Source: Sulfurospirillum sp. 1612
Lineage (GTDB): Bacteria; Campylobacterota; Campylobacteria; Campylobacterales; Sulfurospirillaceae
Direction: 5' to 3'
Length of the DNA stretch: 64,000 nt
Assembly (NCBI RefSeq): GCF_036556685.1
Contig: NZ_CP140614.1
Location: forward strand, 1,426,001 to 1,490,000
Of this stretch, positions 47,959 through 56,179 are shown in pieces. Position numbers and translations under genes: made by a program. A model generated the notes under the pieces. The model searched no databases, was not told where the DNA came from, and worked only from the letters and a program-made list of their open reading frames with translations. Position 1 is the first letter of the stretch; every line of letters begins with the position of its first letter.

Positions 47959-49131
47959 TTATTTTTGAATTTCATTGAGCCACTCTTTCATAGAGTCATG
48001 AGCTTTTTGATTGGCTTTGGTTGCCAAAACATTATCCGGAAAATATTGTGTTTTATCAGAAGAAAGATAAATAAAAGCCCGTTCATTTTTAAAACTTGAA
48101 CCAAAAGAGACTTTGATAATCCCCTCATGCGTATCAATCTGATACATTTTCTCAATATGCAAAAAGTAGCTATCATCTTTGCGAAGTGTTGGTACAAAAT
48201 TTTTATTGATTGTCGCAAAATCATACCCCTTTTCAAAAGCTAATTTCCCAATTTTTTCTTTTGCTTCATCACTATCATGATGTGTGAGTGTCAAATCATA
48301 AATATCTTTTTCTTGTCGCTTCCATCGATCTTCATACTTGCTACTGATGGCCAGTTCTTGATTCTTCTTAATAGAAAGCGTGGCTTTATTGAGCCGTAAA
48401 AATTCTCCCAACGAATAATGAAAATATTTGTCGCTATCAGTACGCAACTCAAGCGTCCCCTCAGGTTTCAAAATCCGAAGCGATTCTTGTATAAAATCTT
48501 GAGAGATAACTCTCCGGTGAGGTTTTTCATCCCAAGGTACCGGAAAATGCACAAAAATTCTACCCACACTATTTGAGGCTAAAAATTCAAAGAAAATACG
48601 CGCATCAAAATCAAGAAGTGCAATATTATTGATTTCTTGTAATTCACACTGTTTGGCCACTTGTTCAATAGAAGGCTTGTGAATCTCTAAACCGACAAAC
48701 TGAATATCAGGATGCGCCTTTGCTTGATGCAACAAGTGCCTACCGCTCCCAAATCCGACCTCAACCCAAAGCTCTTTGTCGTATTGAAATGCATCAACAA
48801 AATAACTGATACTTTTTAGCGCAGCATAACTTTTCAATGTTTTGTACTTGTGCGAGTCGATATTGGAAAACAACACTTCACAACCACACAAATCCCTAAA
48901 ATCTCGCATGGCTTGATGCACAAAAACCACTTGAGACGGTCGGGTAATTTTATCGGCTTTGATGAGATACGTGCCATTTTTTTCTCTTATCTGGATAAAA
49001 AATTCATAAGTTTTATGAATCACTTTGACGAGTTTTTCATGGTCGCTTGAGGCGACGAAACAGAAATGACTCTCTCCAAAAGTAGCAGGAAAATTAGGCA
49101 TAGTGAGATTTTTGGTTTTTATGTTTGGCAT
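47959..49131 (-). CDS. trmB: tRNA (guanine-N7)-methyltransferase, extended form
   Basis: Adds the m7G46 modification to tRNA. At 390 residues it is much longer than the E. coli enzyme (~240). The core (~130-290) has WVEVGFGSGRHLLHQAK (SAM loop), VGLEIHKPSIEQV, VHFPVPWDEKPHRRVISQDF in parts and LRTDSDKYFHY. About 120 N-terminal and 100 C-terminal residues are extra; similar extensions occur in Campylobacterota TrmB. No clear ribosome site; start lies just after the FN3 gene's stop. Confidence 0.92.
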   Translation of the reverse strand: MPNIKTKNLTMPNFPATFGESHFCFVASSDHEKLVKVIHKTYEFFIQIREKNGTYLIKADKITRPSQVVFVHQAMRDFRDLCGCEVLFSNIDSHKYKTLKSYAALKSISYFVDAFQYDKELWVEVGFGSGRHLLHQAKAHPDIQFVGLEIHKPSIEQVAKQCELQEINNIALLDFDARIFFEFLASNSVGRIFVHFPVPWDEKPHRRVISQDFIQESLRILKPEGTLELRTDSDKYFHYSLGEFLRLNKATLSIKKNQELAISSKYEDRWKRQEKDIYDLTLTHHDSDEAKEKIGKLAFEKGYDFATINKNFVPTLRKDDSYFLHIEKMYQIDTHEGIIKVSFGSSFKNERAFIYLSSDKTQYFPDNVLATKANQKAHDSMKEWLNEIQK

Positions 49132-49136
49132 ATTTT

Positions 49137-50375
49137 TTACTGATCTTTTGGTATGGTAACGACGATAGATTCAGAGGGTTTTGATTCCAAACCGTATTTG
49201 TCAAGCTCAACAACACTGTATTTATAATCGACTCCTGGAATAACATCATGATCTTGATAGCTAAACGAGGTGATACCGGTCAGATTGACTTTTTTAGAAC
49301 CATACTCTTTGATAATATTATAAGAAGCCGCACGATTATCATAGCTAGCCCATGTTAACATGATACTTTTGCCATCTTGCTTGGCTGATGTGATAGAAAC
49401 CTCTTCTGGTATGCCAAGGGTACTACCCGCAACAGGGGAATCTTGACGTAATGATTCTAATACATCTTTATCCACGGCTGTGACTTTATAGTAATAGGTT
49501 TTACCATTATCATTGATCAAATCTTCAAATTTATTATCTTTTGTTTTGGCATAATAGCTATAAAATAAGATGGGATTGATAGTGCGATACACCTTGTAAT
49601 ATGAAAAATCAGGAATCGTACTCGCATCCCAACTCAAGACTATCTTTTTAGGCGCATTATTCGTCGCTCTAAGATTTTCTACCATAGGAGGCAAAGGCTT
49701 GGTATGCGCTTCGACAATCTGGCTTGGGTGTGAAATAATGCCATTGCACGTTTTTACTTTGATACGGTATCGATACAGATAATTATCTTTTAATCCCGCA
49801 TCGATATACTCTGCACTCAAGCGCCCTTTTACTTCGGCAATTTGTTTCCATTCTGGGGAACTTAAATCATTTCTCTCTATAATATAAGATTCCACACTAG
49901 GATACTCTTGCGGTCTCCAAATCACTTTGACTCTATTGGGTAACCCTACAATGGCTTGAATAAAAGCAACAGAAGGAATCATTTTTTGAGTATCTACGGT
50001 AATCATTTCACTAGGAACAGATTCTCGACCCTCTTTTGAATAGGTGGAAAATCGGTAGTAATATTTAGTTTCTGGAGTGAGTTTTGTATCGACAAAATGG
50101 GTACTGTATCTATCTTTGACGGTCGCAATACGCTGCAACTTGGTGGAGGTCACTTTAGGATTAGATCGGTACACATAATAACCCGCAACACGCTCATCAT
50201 AATTTGCCTTCCACTCAAAACCAACTTCTGTCATATCAGACAATGACTTGATTTGGGTCACCGTCGGCAAGGTCGAATCAATCTGAGGCTTTTTGGGAGC
50301 AAGCGGTGTCGTCTGACAGCCACTAAAAACGATGATGGAAGTGATTGATAATGTTATCAATTTTAATAGTTTCAT
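49137..50375 (-). CDS. Lipoprotein with fibronectin type III repeats
   Basis: A lipoprotein signal peptide with lipobox IVFSGC (cysteine ~20) precedes about four fibronectin type III domains of ~90 residues each (for example EVGFEWKANYDERVAGYYVYR, PNRVKVIWRPQEYPSVESYI and KIVLSWDASTIPDFSYYKVYR in parts). Such domains mediate protein or polysaccharide contact at the cell surface; no enzyme domain is present. ATG at 50375 follows AAGGATAAG. It overlaps the end of the pseudouridine synthase gene by 53 bases in another frame. The 412-residue protein's partner is unknown. Confidence 0.87.
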   Translation of the reverse strand: MKLLKLITLSITSIIVFSGCQTTPLAPKKPQIDSTLPTVTQIKSLSDMTEVGFEWKANYDERVAGYYVYRSNPKVTSTKLQRIATVKDRYSTHFVDTKLTPETKYYYRFSTYSKEGRESVPSEMITVDTQKMIPSVAFIQAIVGLPNRVKVIWRPQEYPSVESYIIERNDLSSPEWKQIAEVKGRLSAEYIDAGLKDNYLYRYRIKVKTCNGIISHPSQIVEAHTKPLPPMVENLRATNNAPKKIVLSWDASTIPDFSYYKVYRTINPILFYSYYAKTKDNKFEDLINDNGKTYYYKVTAVDKDVLESLRQDSPVAGSTLGIPEEVSITSAKQDGKSIMLTWASYDNRAASYNIIKEYGSKKVNLTGITSFSYQDHDVIPGVDYKYSVVELDKYGLESKPSESIVVTIPKDQ

Positions 50376-51282
50376 GTATCTTATCCTTATCAAAATATTT
50401 ATCTAGTACGTTTATAAAATCATCAAAAAGTGGTGCAAAAATCTGCATTGGCTCACCACTTGATGGATGCCTTAAATAGAGTATATATGCGTGCAACATA
50501 ACTCTATTTATTTTAGCATTTTGGCTCTTAAACCCATATAAACTATCGCCTAAAATATGTCGGGAGAGGGAATTTAGATGGATTCGTATCTGATGGGTTC
50601 TACCCGTGTATAATTTTGCACCAATCAATTCAAATTTTTCGTTTTGTGAGAGTGCTATTTTAGAAAATGAACTTTTAGCATATTTACCCCCCTCCACTAT
50701 CGCCATCTGGAGTCTATTTTTAGGATTTCTCGCTATTGGTTTTTCCACATCTTGATCTTCTTTTAGCGGTAAATCAATCACAGCAAGATAATAACGCCCC
50801 ATACTTTTATCTTCCAATTGTTTAGATAACGCCACGTGAGCTTTGTTATTTTTGGCAACCACAAGCGCCCCACTCGTCTCTTTATCGATACGATGCACAA
50901 TCCCATGACGCGCTTCTCCACTGATTGTCGAGAGTGAGATTCCTCTAAGTTTTAGCCAATCTACCAACGTGGCTTCTTTGACACTCGGTGCTCCATGCAC
51001 GGTGAGAAATGGTGGCTTATTGACAATCAACATATCATCATCTTCATACAAAATATCAACATCAAAATCTACTTCATATTCGCTTTTCTCTTCATGCATC
51101 TCTTTGAATTCATACATCACTACATCACCGCTAGTAATCTTAAATCCCGGTTTTGTTATCTTTTTTTGATTAATATAAACACCGACATTTTTGATAAACT
51201 TTTCTACTTGAGAACGCGAGATATTTATCTCATGACTCAAGGCGATGTCAATTCGCGAATCTTCTTTGGCTTTAAAGGTCAT
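50323..51282 (-). CDS. RluA-family 23S rRNA/tRNA pseudouridine synthase
   Basis: Makes pseudouridine in rRNA or tRNA. From ATG 51282 (AGAGGAAAA before it) the protein has 319 residues: an N-terminal S4 domain (SRSQVEKFIKNVGVYINQKKI in parts), then the catalytic domain with GIVHRIDKETSGALVVAKN, containing the catalytic aspartate (~135), and LYTGRTHQIRIHL (~230). It is most like RluD by layout, but the target position cannot be assigned. Confidence 0.92.
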   Translation of the reverse strand: MTFKAKEDSRIDIALSHEINISRSQVEKFIKNVGVYINQKKITKPGFKITSGDVVMYEFKEMHEEKSEYEVDFDVDILYEDDDMLIVNKPPFLTVHGAPSVKEATLVDWLKLRGISLSTISGEARHGIVHRIDKETSGALVVAKNNKAHVALSKQLEDKSMGRYYLAVIDLPLKEDQDVEKPIARNPKNRLQMAIVEGGKYAKSSFSKIALSQNEKFELIGAKLYTGRTHQIRIHLNSLSRHILGDSLYGFKSQNAKINRVMLHAYILYLRHPSSGEPMQIFAPLFDDFINVLDKYFDKDKIHETIKIDNIINHFHHRF

Positions 51283-51336
51283 TTTTCCTCTTTTTTTGAT
51301 ATAATAAATCACTATCTTAAAATTTCAAGGGTTACT

Positions 51337-52437
51337 TTGCTACAAATAGACAGAAGAATACTCAGTCATTTCGACATCTTACTACCTATCTTAGTCTTGC
51401 CCATCATCATGATGTCCTATTATCTCATTTCTGAGATTAGTACGACTCTGGCAGACAAACAATTGATATATTTTAGCATAGGATTGATGTCTTTTGTATT
51501 TTTTTTCTTAATTCCCATCAAAAGACTTGAGTGGCTCATTCCCCTGTTTTATTGGCTAACGATTATATTATTGGCCAGTGTCGACTTCTTTGGAGTCTCT
51601 AAATTGGGAGCAAAAAGATGGCTTGATATCCCTTTTATTCACTTCACGCTCCAACCCTCAGAAATCTTCAAACCGATGTTTATCTTAATGCTCGCCTACT
51701 TAATCAAACAAAATCCTCCAGATCGCGATGGCTATGGATGGGCAAGTTTCACCAAGATTAGTTTTTATATCTTATTGCCCTTCTTTCTCATAGCCAAAGA
51801 GCCCGATCTTGGGACGGCTTTAGTCTTATTACTCGTTGGTTATGGCACATTATTTATCGTGGGAGTGAATAAAAAAATATGGATTACGTTGATTGTGTTA
51901 ATATCAGCAAGTACCCCATTTTTGTACCATTCCTTGCACGATTACCAAAAAAAGAGAATTATGGATTTTGTCAGTGAAAAACCAAGCTACCACGTCAAGC
52001 AATCTATCATCGCCATTGGTTCAGGCGGATTAAATGGCAAACCAAAAGAAGAAGCAACGCAAACGCATTATAAATTTCTACCGATTGCAACGAGTGATTT
52101 TATCTTTGCTTATTATGTTGAACGTTTTGGTTTTTGGGGCGCTTGCGCATTGATTTTTCTCTATGCTTTTTTAATCATCCACCTCATTACACTGAATTTA
52201 AAATTACGAAAAGATTACTTTGCTCAAGTTATTACTACGGGAATTGGTCTATTATTATTTGTTTATTCAAGCGTTAATATTGCCATGACCATAGGTCTCG
52301 CTCCAGTTGTAGGAGTCCCTTTGCCATTTTTCAGTTATGGAGGGAGTAGTTTTATCACTTTTATGATATTTTTCGGGATTTTAGAAAACACTATAGCCTT
52401 CCGCTTTGACCCCTCTCATAGGATGGTGAAATATTAG
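51337..52437 (+). CDS. rodA: Peptidoglycan glycosyltransferase RodA
   Basis: SEDS-family membrane enzyme that polymerises lipid II during elongation. The 366-residue protein from TTG 51337 (AAGGGTTAC before it) has about ten membrane helices. Motifs: FGVSKLGAKRWLDI, FTLQPSEIFKPMFI (~100-113), AKEPDLGTALVLLLVGYG in parts, and the C-terminal GVPLPFFSYGGSSFI. The longer upstream frame is antisense to the pseudouridine synthase and was not used. FtsW is the alternative; size and the short N-terminus favour RodA. Confidence 0.93.
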   Translation: MLQIDRRILSHFDILLPILVLPIIMMSYYLISEISTTLADKQLIYFSIGLMSFVFFFLIPIKRLEWLIPLFYWLTIILLASVDFFGVSKLGAKRWLDIPFIHFTLQPSEIFKPMFILMLAYLIKQNPPDRDGYGWASFTKISFYILLPFFLIAKEPDLGTALVLLLVGYGTLFIVGVNKKIWITLIVLISASTPFLYHSLHDYQKKRIMDFVSEKPSYHVKQSIIAIGSGGLNGKPKEEATQTHYKFLPIATSDFIFAYYVERFGFWGACALIFLYAFLIIHLITLNLKLRKDYFAQVITTGIGLLLFVYSSVNIAMTIGLAPVVGVPLPFFSYGGSSFITFMIFFGILENTIAFRFDPSHRMVKY

Positions 52438-52503
52438 ATGACGCTTTTGAGTTTTATCTGGTTTTAATTTATAACACAGTAAAATGTCACTCTTAAAAAT
52501 GAT

Positions 52504-52580
52504 GGGTTCTTAGCTCAGTTGGTTAGAGCTCCCGGCTCATAACCGGGCGGTCGAGTGTTCGAGTCACTCAGAACCCACCA
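52504..52580 (+). tRNA. tRNA-Met (anticodon CAT)
   Basis: Acceptor arms GGGTTCT and AGAACCC pair perfectly, D-arm TTAGCTCAGTTGGTTAGAGC, anticodon stem CCCGG/CCGGG with loop CTCATAA, T-arm with GTTCGAGTC and encoded CCA. A G1-C72 pair argues against the initiator, so it is an elongator Met or, less likely, an Ile2 tRNA with lysidine. An integrated element begins directly at its 3' end. Confidence 0.95.
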
Positions 52581-52651
52581 TCTCAAAACCCCTTCATATA
52601 GGCAATTAGAATACATTTTGCAACATTTTACAAGCTTCACATAAAATATAC

Positions 52652-52672
52652 TTTCCACCCTATTTCCACCCT
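52652..52672. repeat. Two direct copies of TTTCCACCCT near the left attachment end
   Basis: TTTCCACCCT occurs at 52652-52661 and 52663-52672, about 75 bases inside the element. Paired short direct repeats near an attachment site are the form of integrase arm-binding sites; this role is inferred. Confidence 0.5.
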
Positions 52673-52759
52673 AAAAAAATATTAAAATAACTCCTCATGA
52701 AATCAACTGAGATAATTTATAAGTGGATCATACTTCTTTTAAATATCCATATCTACTAT

Positions 52760-53110
52760 TTATGCGATATTTAATTTTTTACTAACTGAAATTATTTTAT
52801 GAAATTCAATGTTCATTTCGATAATTTTGGAAAGCTCTATTGATAGTGTGCTATATGCCTTTGCATCAATTGGTATAAATTGTACAATCTTTTTGTCGAT
52901 ATCTCTAAAATATACCCGGATAAGACTCTCTCCATCTATTTTACAATGAACGAGATCTCCATTTTGAATAATTGCATTGCAATCACAAATACAGTCATCG
53001 CCAGGGTTTATTTCTGGTAACATGCTACTGTCTGCTGCTGTGATACAATAAAATTCTGATCCATGTAAAGTTTCTTCTATATTATCTCTTGATAAGTCTA
53101 ATTTTTTCAT
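52760..53110 (-). CDS. S24-type repressor C-terminal domain protein lacking HTH
   Basis: A 116-residue protein that matches only the C-terminal, LexA/CI-like half of phage repressors: ADSSMLPEINPGDDCICDCNAIIQNGDLVHCKIDGESLIRVYFRD (seen in parts), where S-M-x-P holds the nucleophilic serine (~29). The position of the catalytic lysine appears to be arginine (LIRVYF). No DNA-binding domain is present. Start follows AAAGGAGATAAA. The separate divergent HTH gene at 53361 might supply DNA binding. It could also be a decayed repressor. Confidence 0.7.
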   Translation of the reverse strand: MKKLDLSRDNIEETLHGSEFYCITAADSSMLPEINPGDDCICDCNAIIQNGDLVHCKIDGESLIRVYFRDIDKKIVQFIPIDAKAYSTLSIELSKIIEMNIEFHKIISVSKKLNIA

Positions 53111-53128
53111 TTTATCTCCTTTAAAAGC

Positions 53129-53191
53129 CTAAAACGAGGCTTTATGCTCAGTCTCACTCATTTGGAATAAGAAAGTCGATTGTAGGGCCAT
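53129..53191 (-). CDS. Possible 20-residue leader peptide
   Basis: A frame starting MALQSTFLFQ with AAGGTGG five bases before it, ending inside a hairpin (AAAGCCT/AGGCTTT, 53124-53143) that precedes the ribosome site of the S24 gene. A leader/attenuator role is possible but speculative. Confidence 0.25.
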   Translation of the reverse strand: MALQSTFLFQMSETEHKASF

Positions 53192-53243
53192 TTAGACCAC
53201 CTTTTTATATCTCTTGTTTTTTTACCTCCTTGTTAATCCAAAA

Positions 53244-53267
53244 TGTATATTTATCAAAAATTATACA
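53244..53267. promoter_or_regulatory. Candidate operator palindrome
   Basis: TGTATA (53244-53249) and TATACA (53262-53267) form perfect half-sites separated by 12 bases in the 250-base gap between the two divergent regulatory genes, the expected place for a repressor operator. No second copy was seen nearby. Confidence 0.4.
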
Positions 53268-53329
53268 CTTTTAATGTAGAAAAGTCAATAAAATATTAAC
53301 ATATTTCATGAATAATTAATATTTTATGC

Positions 53330-53335
53330 TATAAT
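53330..53335 (+). promoter_or_regulatory. -10 box of the HTH gene
   Basis: TATAAT 25 bases before the ATG at 53361, leaving a leader of about 20 bases with AGGGTG as ribosome site. No good -35 is seen, as is common in this phylum. Confidence 0.5.
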
Positions 53336-53360
53336 TATAAAAAAAGCATTAGGGTGTTTT

Positions 53361-53576
53361 ATGACGAATGAAGAATTTGAGAAATTACTGATGATTGCAA
53401 AACTAAGTAAAAAAACATTTAGTGATCTTGTGGGTCTTAATTATCATAGTGTAGGAAATTGGAAGCAATCAAATAAAATACCAATATGGGTTAAATCTTG
53501 GTTAAATCTATATATAGAAAATAAATTTAGCCGGGAACTCAAAGAGCTTATAAAAAAAAGTGGTTTATGCCAATAA
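53361..53576 (+). CDS. Small helix-turn-helix protein, Cro-like
   Basis: A 71-residue protein with a helix-turn-helix at ~15-45 (KKTFSDLVGLNYHSVGNWKQSNKIP, in parts FSDLVGLNYHSVGNW), of the short XRE-like type frequent in Campylobacterota mobile elements. The C-terminal half is a charged helix. It is divergent from the S24 gene and is followed two bases later by another small gene. A Cro or excision-control role is inferred from position. Confidence 0.7.
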   Translation: MTNEEFEKLLMIAKLSKKTFSDLVGLNYHSVGNWKQSNKIPIWVKSWLNLYIENKFSRELKELIKKSGLCQ

Positions 53577-53577
53577 A

Positions 53578-53739
53578 ATGAAGACTTTTATCGATTCTCA
53601 TATTGGTCTTATTAATGTTTTTGATTCACTTGAAATATATAATTTTATTGACAAAATTGAAACTACTTTAAATGGTGATGTTTTAACACCAGGTGTCAAA
53701 ACTAATTTAAATAATTTTGTTAATGGTTTTTGGAAATAA
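53578..53739 (+). CDS. Hypothetical 53-residue protein
   Basis: Frame MKTFIDSHIGLINVFDSLEI... starting one base after the HTH gene's stop codon and ending TAATG at the next frame. Mixed polar and hydrophobic composition with no recognised motif. Close spacing after the HTH gene supports co-translation; there is no Shine-Dalgarno of its own. Confidence 0.45.
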   Translation: MKTFIDSHIGLINVFDSLEIYNFIDKIETTLNGDVLTPGVKTNLNNFVNGFWK

Positions 53740-53861
53740 TGTCTTTTAAAAAATATGCTGATTTATATCTTCAATTTTTTTCAATGTCATTTCCATTAAG
53801 ACAGCCCCATATTTACTTCCTTTCCACTTTATTTTTGGAAACACCGACAGAAGGGACATAG
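53739..53861 (+). CDS. Possible 40-residue protein
   Basis: Frame MSFKKYADLYLQFF... whose ATG overlaps the previous stop codon. No motif; may be chance or the remains of a longer gene. Confidence 0.22.
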   Translation: MSFKKYADLYLQFFSMSFPLRQPHIYFLSTLFLETPTEGT

Positions 53862-54109
53862 CGCTTAAACTATACATTTTTATTTTTTTTGTTAGCCCAG
53901 GTGTGAGATACTTCAAATTCTTTCACTATTGAGCAGATAGAGCAGGACTTCCTTCAGCCTTTAATTTTATCTTTTGTTTATGTATCATTTAACCCTACCC
54001 CCTAATATAGGTTTTTGTAAAAATTTGGGAGGAGTGTCGGTGTATGGACATTGCATCTGTGAGTTTTTAACCCCGCCCCTCCCCATGAAGTTTAGTACGA
54101 CTGAGAAAA
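53862..54109. other. Non-coding stretch of the element
   Basis: About 250 bases with no convincing gene on either strand. ACACCGACA (53841-53849) and TGTCGGTGT (54035-54043) are perfect inverted copies about 185 bases apart, and GGGAGG (54028-54033) can pair with CCTCCC just upstream of 54084. This may mean a structured RNA, or terminators for the genes converging here; nothing firmer is seen. Confidence 0.4.
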
Positions 54110-54358
54110 TCATCCATGTAATTCTCTTCTAAACAATTCCCTGTTCTCTTCAATTTTCAAAGGATCTATAGCATACAAGTAATATAACTTACCAGGGACT
54201 GGAGTAGTTATTATATCAAACCCAATTTCTTTCAATTTTGTAACTCTTGATCTTAGATTATTACTGATATAGACTTGACATGCTTCTGCAGCAGTTATGG
54301 GCCCTTTGTTCAATAGATGCCTAATGATGCGATAATTTTCAGTATTGCTCCTAATCAT
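54110..54358 (-). CDS. Winged-helix DNA-binding protein
   Basis: An 82-residue protein of phage-type winged-helix form: ENYRIIRHLLNKGPITAAEAC (first helices), SNNLRSRVTKLKEIGFDI (recognition region) and a hairpin (TPVPGKLYYLYAID). Such proteins serve as small transcription regulators in prophages. It is the last gene of the minus-strand block. Start follows AAGGAG. Confidence 0.65.
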   Translation of the reverse strand: MIRSNTENYRIIRHLLNKGPITAAEACQVYISNNLRSRVTKLKEIGFDIITTPVPGKLYYLYAIDPLKIEENRELFRRELHG

Positions 54359-54367
54359 TTTAACTCC

Positions 54368-54598
54368 TTATGAATTATAAATACTGTTTAAGAATTTATC
54401 AAACTCTTTAATCCAAGTATTTGAGGTAGCAGTGCTTACACCCCAATTACTTGCATAATATCTTTGACTATTATACTTCTGTTGCCCATAAACACAATCA
54501 TGCTGTATGTCGCTATAATAGTCTAAAAATGCCATTCCTTTTTTAAAATTTTTAACCTTTAGCATTTTTGTATAATTAACGATACTATCTTTTTCCAT
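54368..54598 (-). CDS. Small putative HTH protein
   Basis: A 76-residue protein from ATG 54598, which has AAGGGG before it. The stretch YNSQRYYASNWGVSTATSNTWIKEF looks like a helix-turn-helix with a wing (seen here as YYASNWGVSTATSNTW). No family recognised with certainty. It lies ten bases before the winged-helix gene, in the same direction. Confidence 0.5.
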   Translation of the reverse strand: MEKDSIVNYTKMLKVKNFKKGMAFLDYYSDIQHDCVYGQQKYNSQRYYASNWGVSTATSNTWIKEFDKFLNSIYNS

Positions 54599-54627
54599 AT
54601 TGTCCCCTTGAGTAATGTGCAATTAAT

Positions 54628-55188
54628 CTATCTATGACTAATTATAAACTCAATTTTTCCTAATGATAAATACACTGTGTCATAAATAGTTCCTGCTCTG
54701 TGATATGGTGCAATATCTTCTAACTCTTTCTTTATCTTTTGTATAATAGGGAGTGACCTATCTAGAATAGCGGCGGCTTTCTCATAAGCTTTTGTTCTAT
54801 CTTTATCAGATTGTATCATCGGCTCACAATATAGGTTAATCATATCTACTACAAGATTAAAATTTTCACTTAACTTTTCACCAATATAATATCGGCAAGC
54901 ATTTTCAAATAATGCCCACTGGTCATATATTATGCTTCCATTAATTACACTTGATATGATTCTTCTATCGATACCTTTTTCTCTCAGTAAATGTTCTGCT
55001 CCAAGTTGTTGCAGATGTGAAGAGTAGTTTGCAGGTGTGCTACCATGCTTCCATAATTCAATGAATGATTCAGGTATCTCGTCGAATTTATATCCTATAC
55101 CCTCCATCGCCTCAAGAACCGGTTCAAAAGTATCTCTTATTGTCTCTCTTGTCTCATTCGTGCGTGATGCAATTGCTCTATAGTTCAT
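54628..55188 (-). CDS. Hypothetical protein of the element
   Basis: A 186-residue, mainly helical, soluble protein. The N-terminus (AIASRTNETRETIRDTFEPV) could be a helix-turn-helix by pattern, but the rest (YDQWALFENACRYYIGEKL and later helices) matches nothing I know. Its start overlaps the upstream gene by 11 bases, so it is coupled to it. Start follows AAGGAG. Confidence 0.6.
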   Translation of the reverse strand: MNYRAIASRTNETRETIRDTFEPVLEAMEGIGYKFDEIPESFIELWKHGSTPANYSSHLQQLGAEHLLREKGIDRRIISSVINGSIIYDQWALFENACRYYIGEKLSENFNLVVDMINLYCEPMIQSDKDRTKAYEKAAAILDRSLPIIQKIKKELEDIAPYHRAGTIYDTVYLSLGKIEFIISHR

Positions 55189-55621
55189 TATAACTCCTTA
55201 AAAATTTTTCTAGATTTTTTATCTTTTCTTTATCCAACAAATCTGTAAGACTTGTAAAATTCTTTTGCATCGTAATAATATCTAGACGCATTAGCTGATC
55301 TAAAAAAGTTTTATTTTCTTTTTTAGTAGTGTATTTTCCTACGATTTTTTCTAAGTTTTTTCTACCCCTAGTAATATATGATGCTGCATTAAAATCAGCA
55401 TTACACTCTTGTAAGTGAAATAACCCAGAATAAATTCTACTATATAGTTTAGTTGATTCGCTGCTACCTGCTTCAAATTCTAGAATTTTTACCATATAGG
55501 CAAATGGAGATAAAGTCTTTTTTATATCTCTTGTACCAGATAATGATGCCTCATATTTTGAGTATTCATTGCTCAGCTGTGGTATCTTTTTGAGAGCATT
55601 TATAATTTCAGCATGCTTCAT
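55178..55621 (-). CDS. Hypothetical protein with a decayed paralogue upstream
   Basis: A 147-residue helical, charged protein (KHAEIINALKKIPQLSNEY at the start, LLDKEKIKNLEKFLRSYNEL at the end). The DNA of its first ~50 bases recurs almost exactly at the start of the pseudogene 55721-56165. Start follows AAGGAATAAAAA. Function unknown; it lies in the tail-gene transcription direction but after the tape measure gene. Confidence 0.65.
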   Translation of the reverse strand: MKHAEIINALKKIPQLSNEYSKYEASLSGTRDIKKTLSPFAYMVKILEFEAGSSESTKLYSRIYSGLFHLQECNADFNAASYITRGRKNLEKIVGKYTTKKENKTFLDQLMRLDIITMQKNFTSLTDLLDKEKIKNLEKFLRSYNEL

Positions 55622-55651
55622 TTTTTATTCCTTCTCTTTATTTTTTATATT

Positions 55652-55720
55652 TTATATTTTCTCATTTGTTTTTAAATATTTTGGGCCCAATAGCATAGGT
55701 TCTATTAAAAAGGTGCAATT
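55652..55720 (-). pseudogene. Remnant of a copy of the 60378-60632 gene
   Basis: The frame reads ...PMLLGPKYLKTNEKI then stop, matching the C-terminal FDLGPNYLKTNEKI of the gene at 60378-60632. At DNA level the stretch ATTTTCTCATTTGTTTTTAA and the following TTTGGGCCCAA are shared by both places. Only the last 20 or so codons survive. Confidence 0.7.
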
Positions 55721-56165
55721 TTATAAACATTTAGCTAGATCCTCATAAATATTTAATAGCGATTGTAAGTGCTTTATTTTTCCCTTATCAACAAGGCTGG
55801 AATAATTGTTAAATTGATCTTTCATCTCAACTATTTGAAGAGCTACCATTTGATGTAAAACTGATGGTGGTACTTTATCTATCCCCAATTTTGCAACAAT
55901 TTGGTTACATGTTCTAAGACATTTTTTATTCTCAAAATCTATGCGCTCTTTTGTATATAAGCTATTGAATACAGTATTTATTTTTTTCCCAGATCCTTTG
56001 AATCTCTTTGTCTACTCTCATTTAGCAAAACTTGAAGTATATGTGTATTTGGTCTTCTCTTTTTGCTTTAAAATCTGTATTGGCCAATGATGCCTTATAT
56101 TTTAAGTATTCATTGCTCAGCTGTGGTATCTTTTTGAGAGCATTTATAATTTCAGAATTTTTCAT
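55721..56165 (-). pseudogene. Frameshifted paralogue of the 55178-55621 gene
   Basis: The 5' part (KNSEIINALKKIPQLSNEYLKYKASL) matches the neighbour's start and stops at codon ~48. The 3' part continues in another frame (KKINTVFNSLY... through SLVDKGKIKHLQSLL to stop at 55721) and matches the neighbour's end. An internal deletion or shift near 56020 separates them. The first ~50 bases are nearly identical between copies, showing a recent local duplication or conversion. Confidence 0.8.
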
Positions 56166-56179
56166 GTTAGTTACCTCTT

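Noticed and set aside
50995-51336. Upstream extension of rodA
   Set aside because: It is antisense to the pseudouridine synthase gene and gives a non-homologous N-terminus; TTG 51337 fits the family start.
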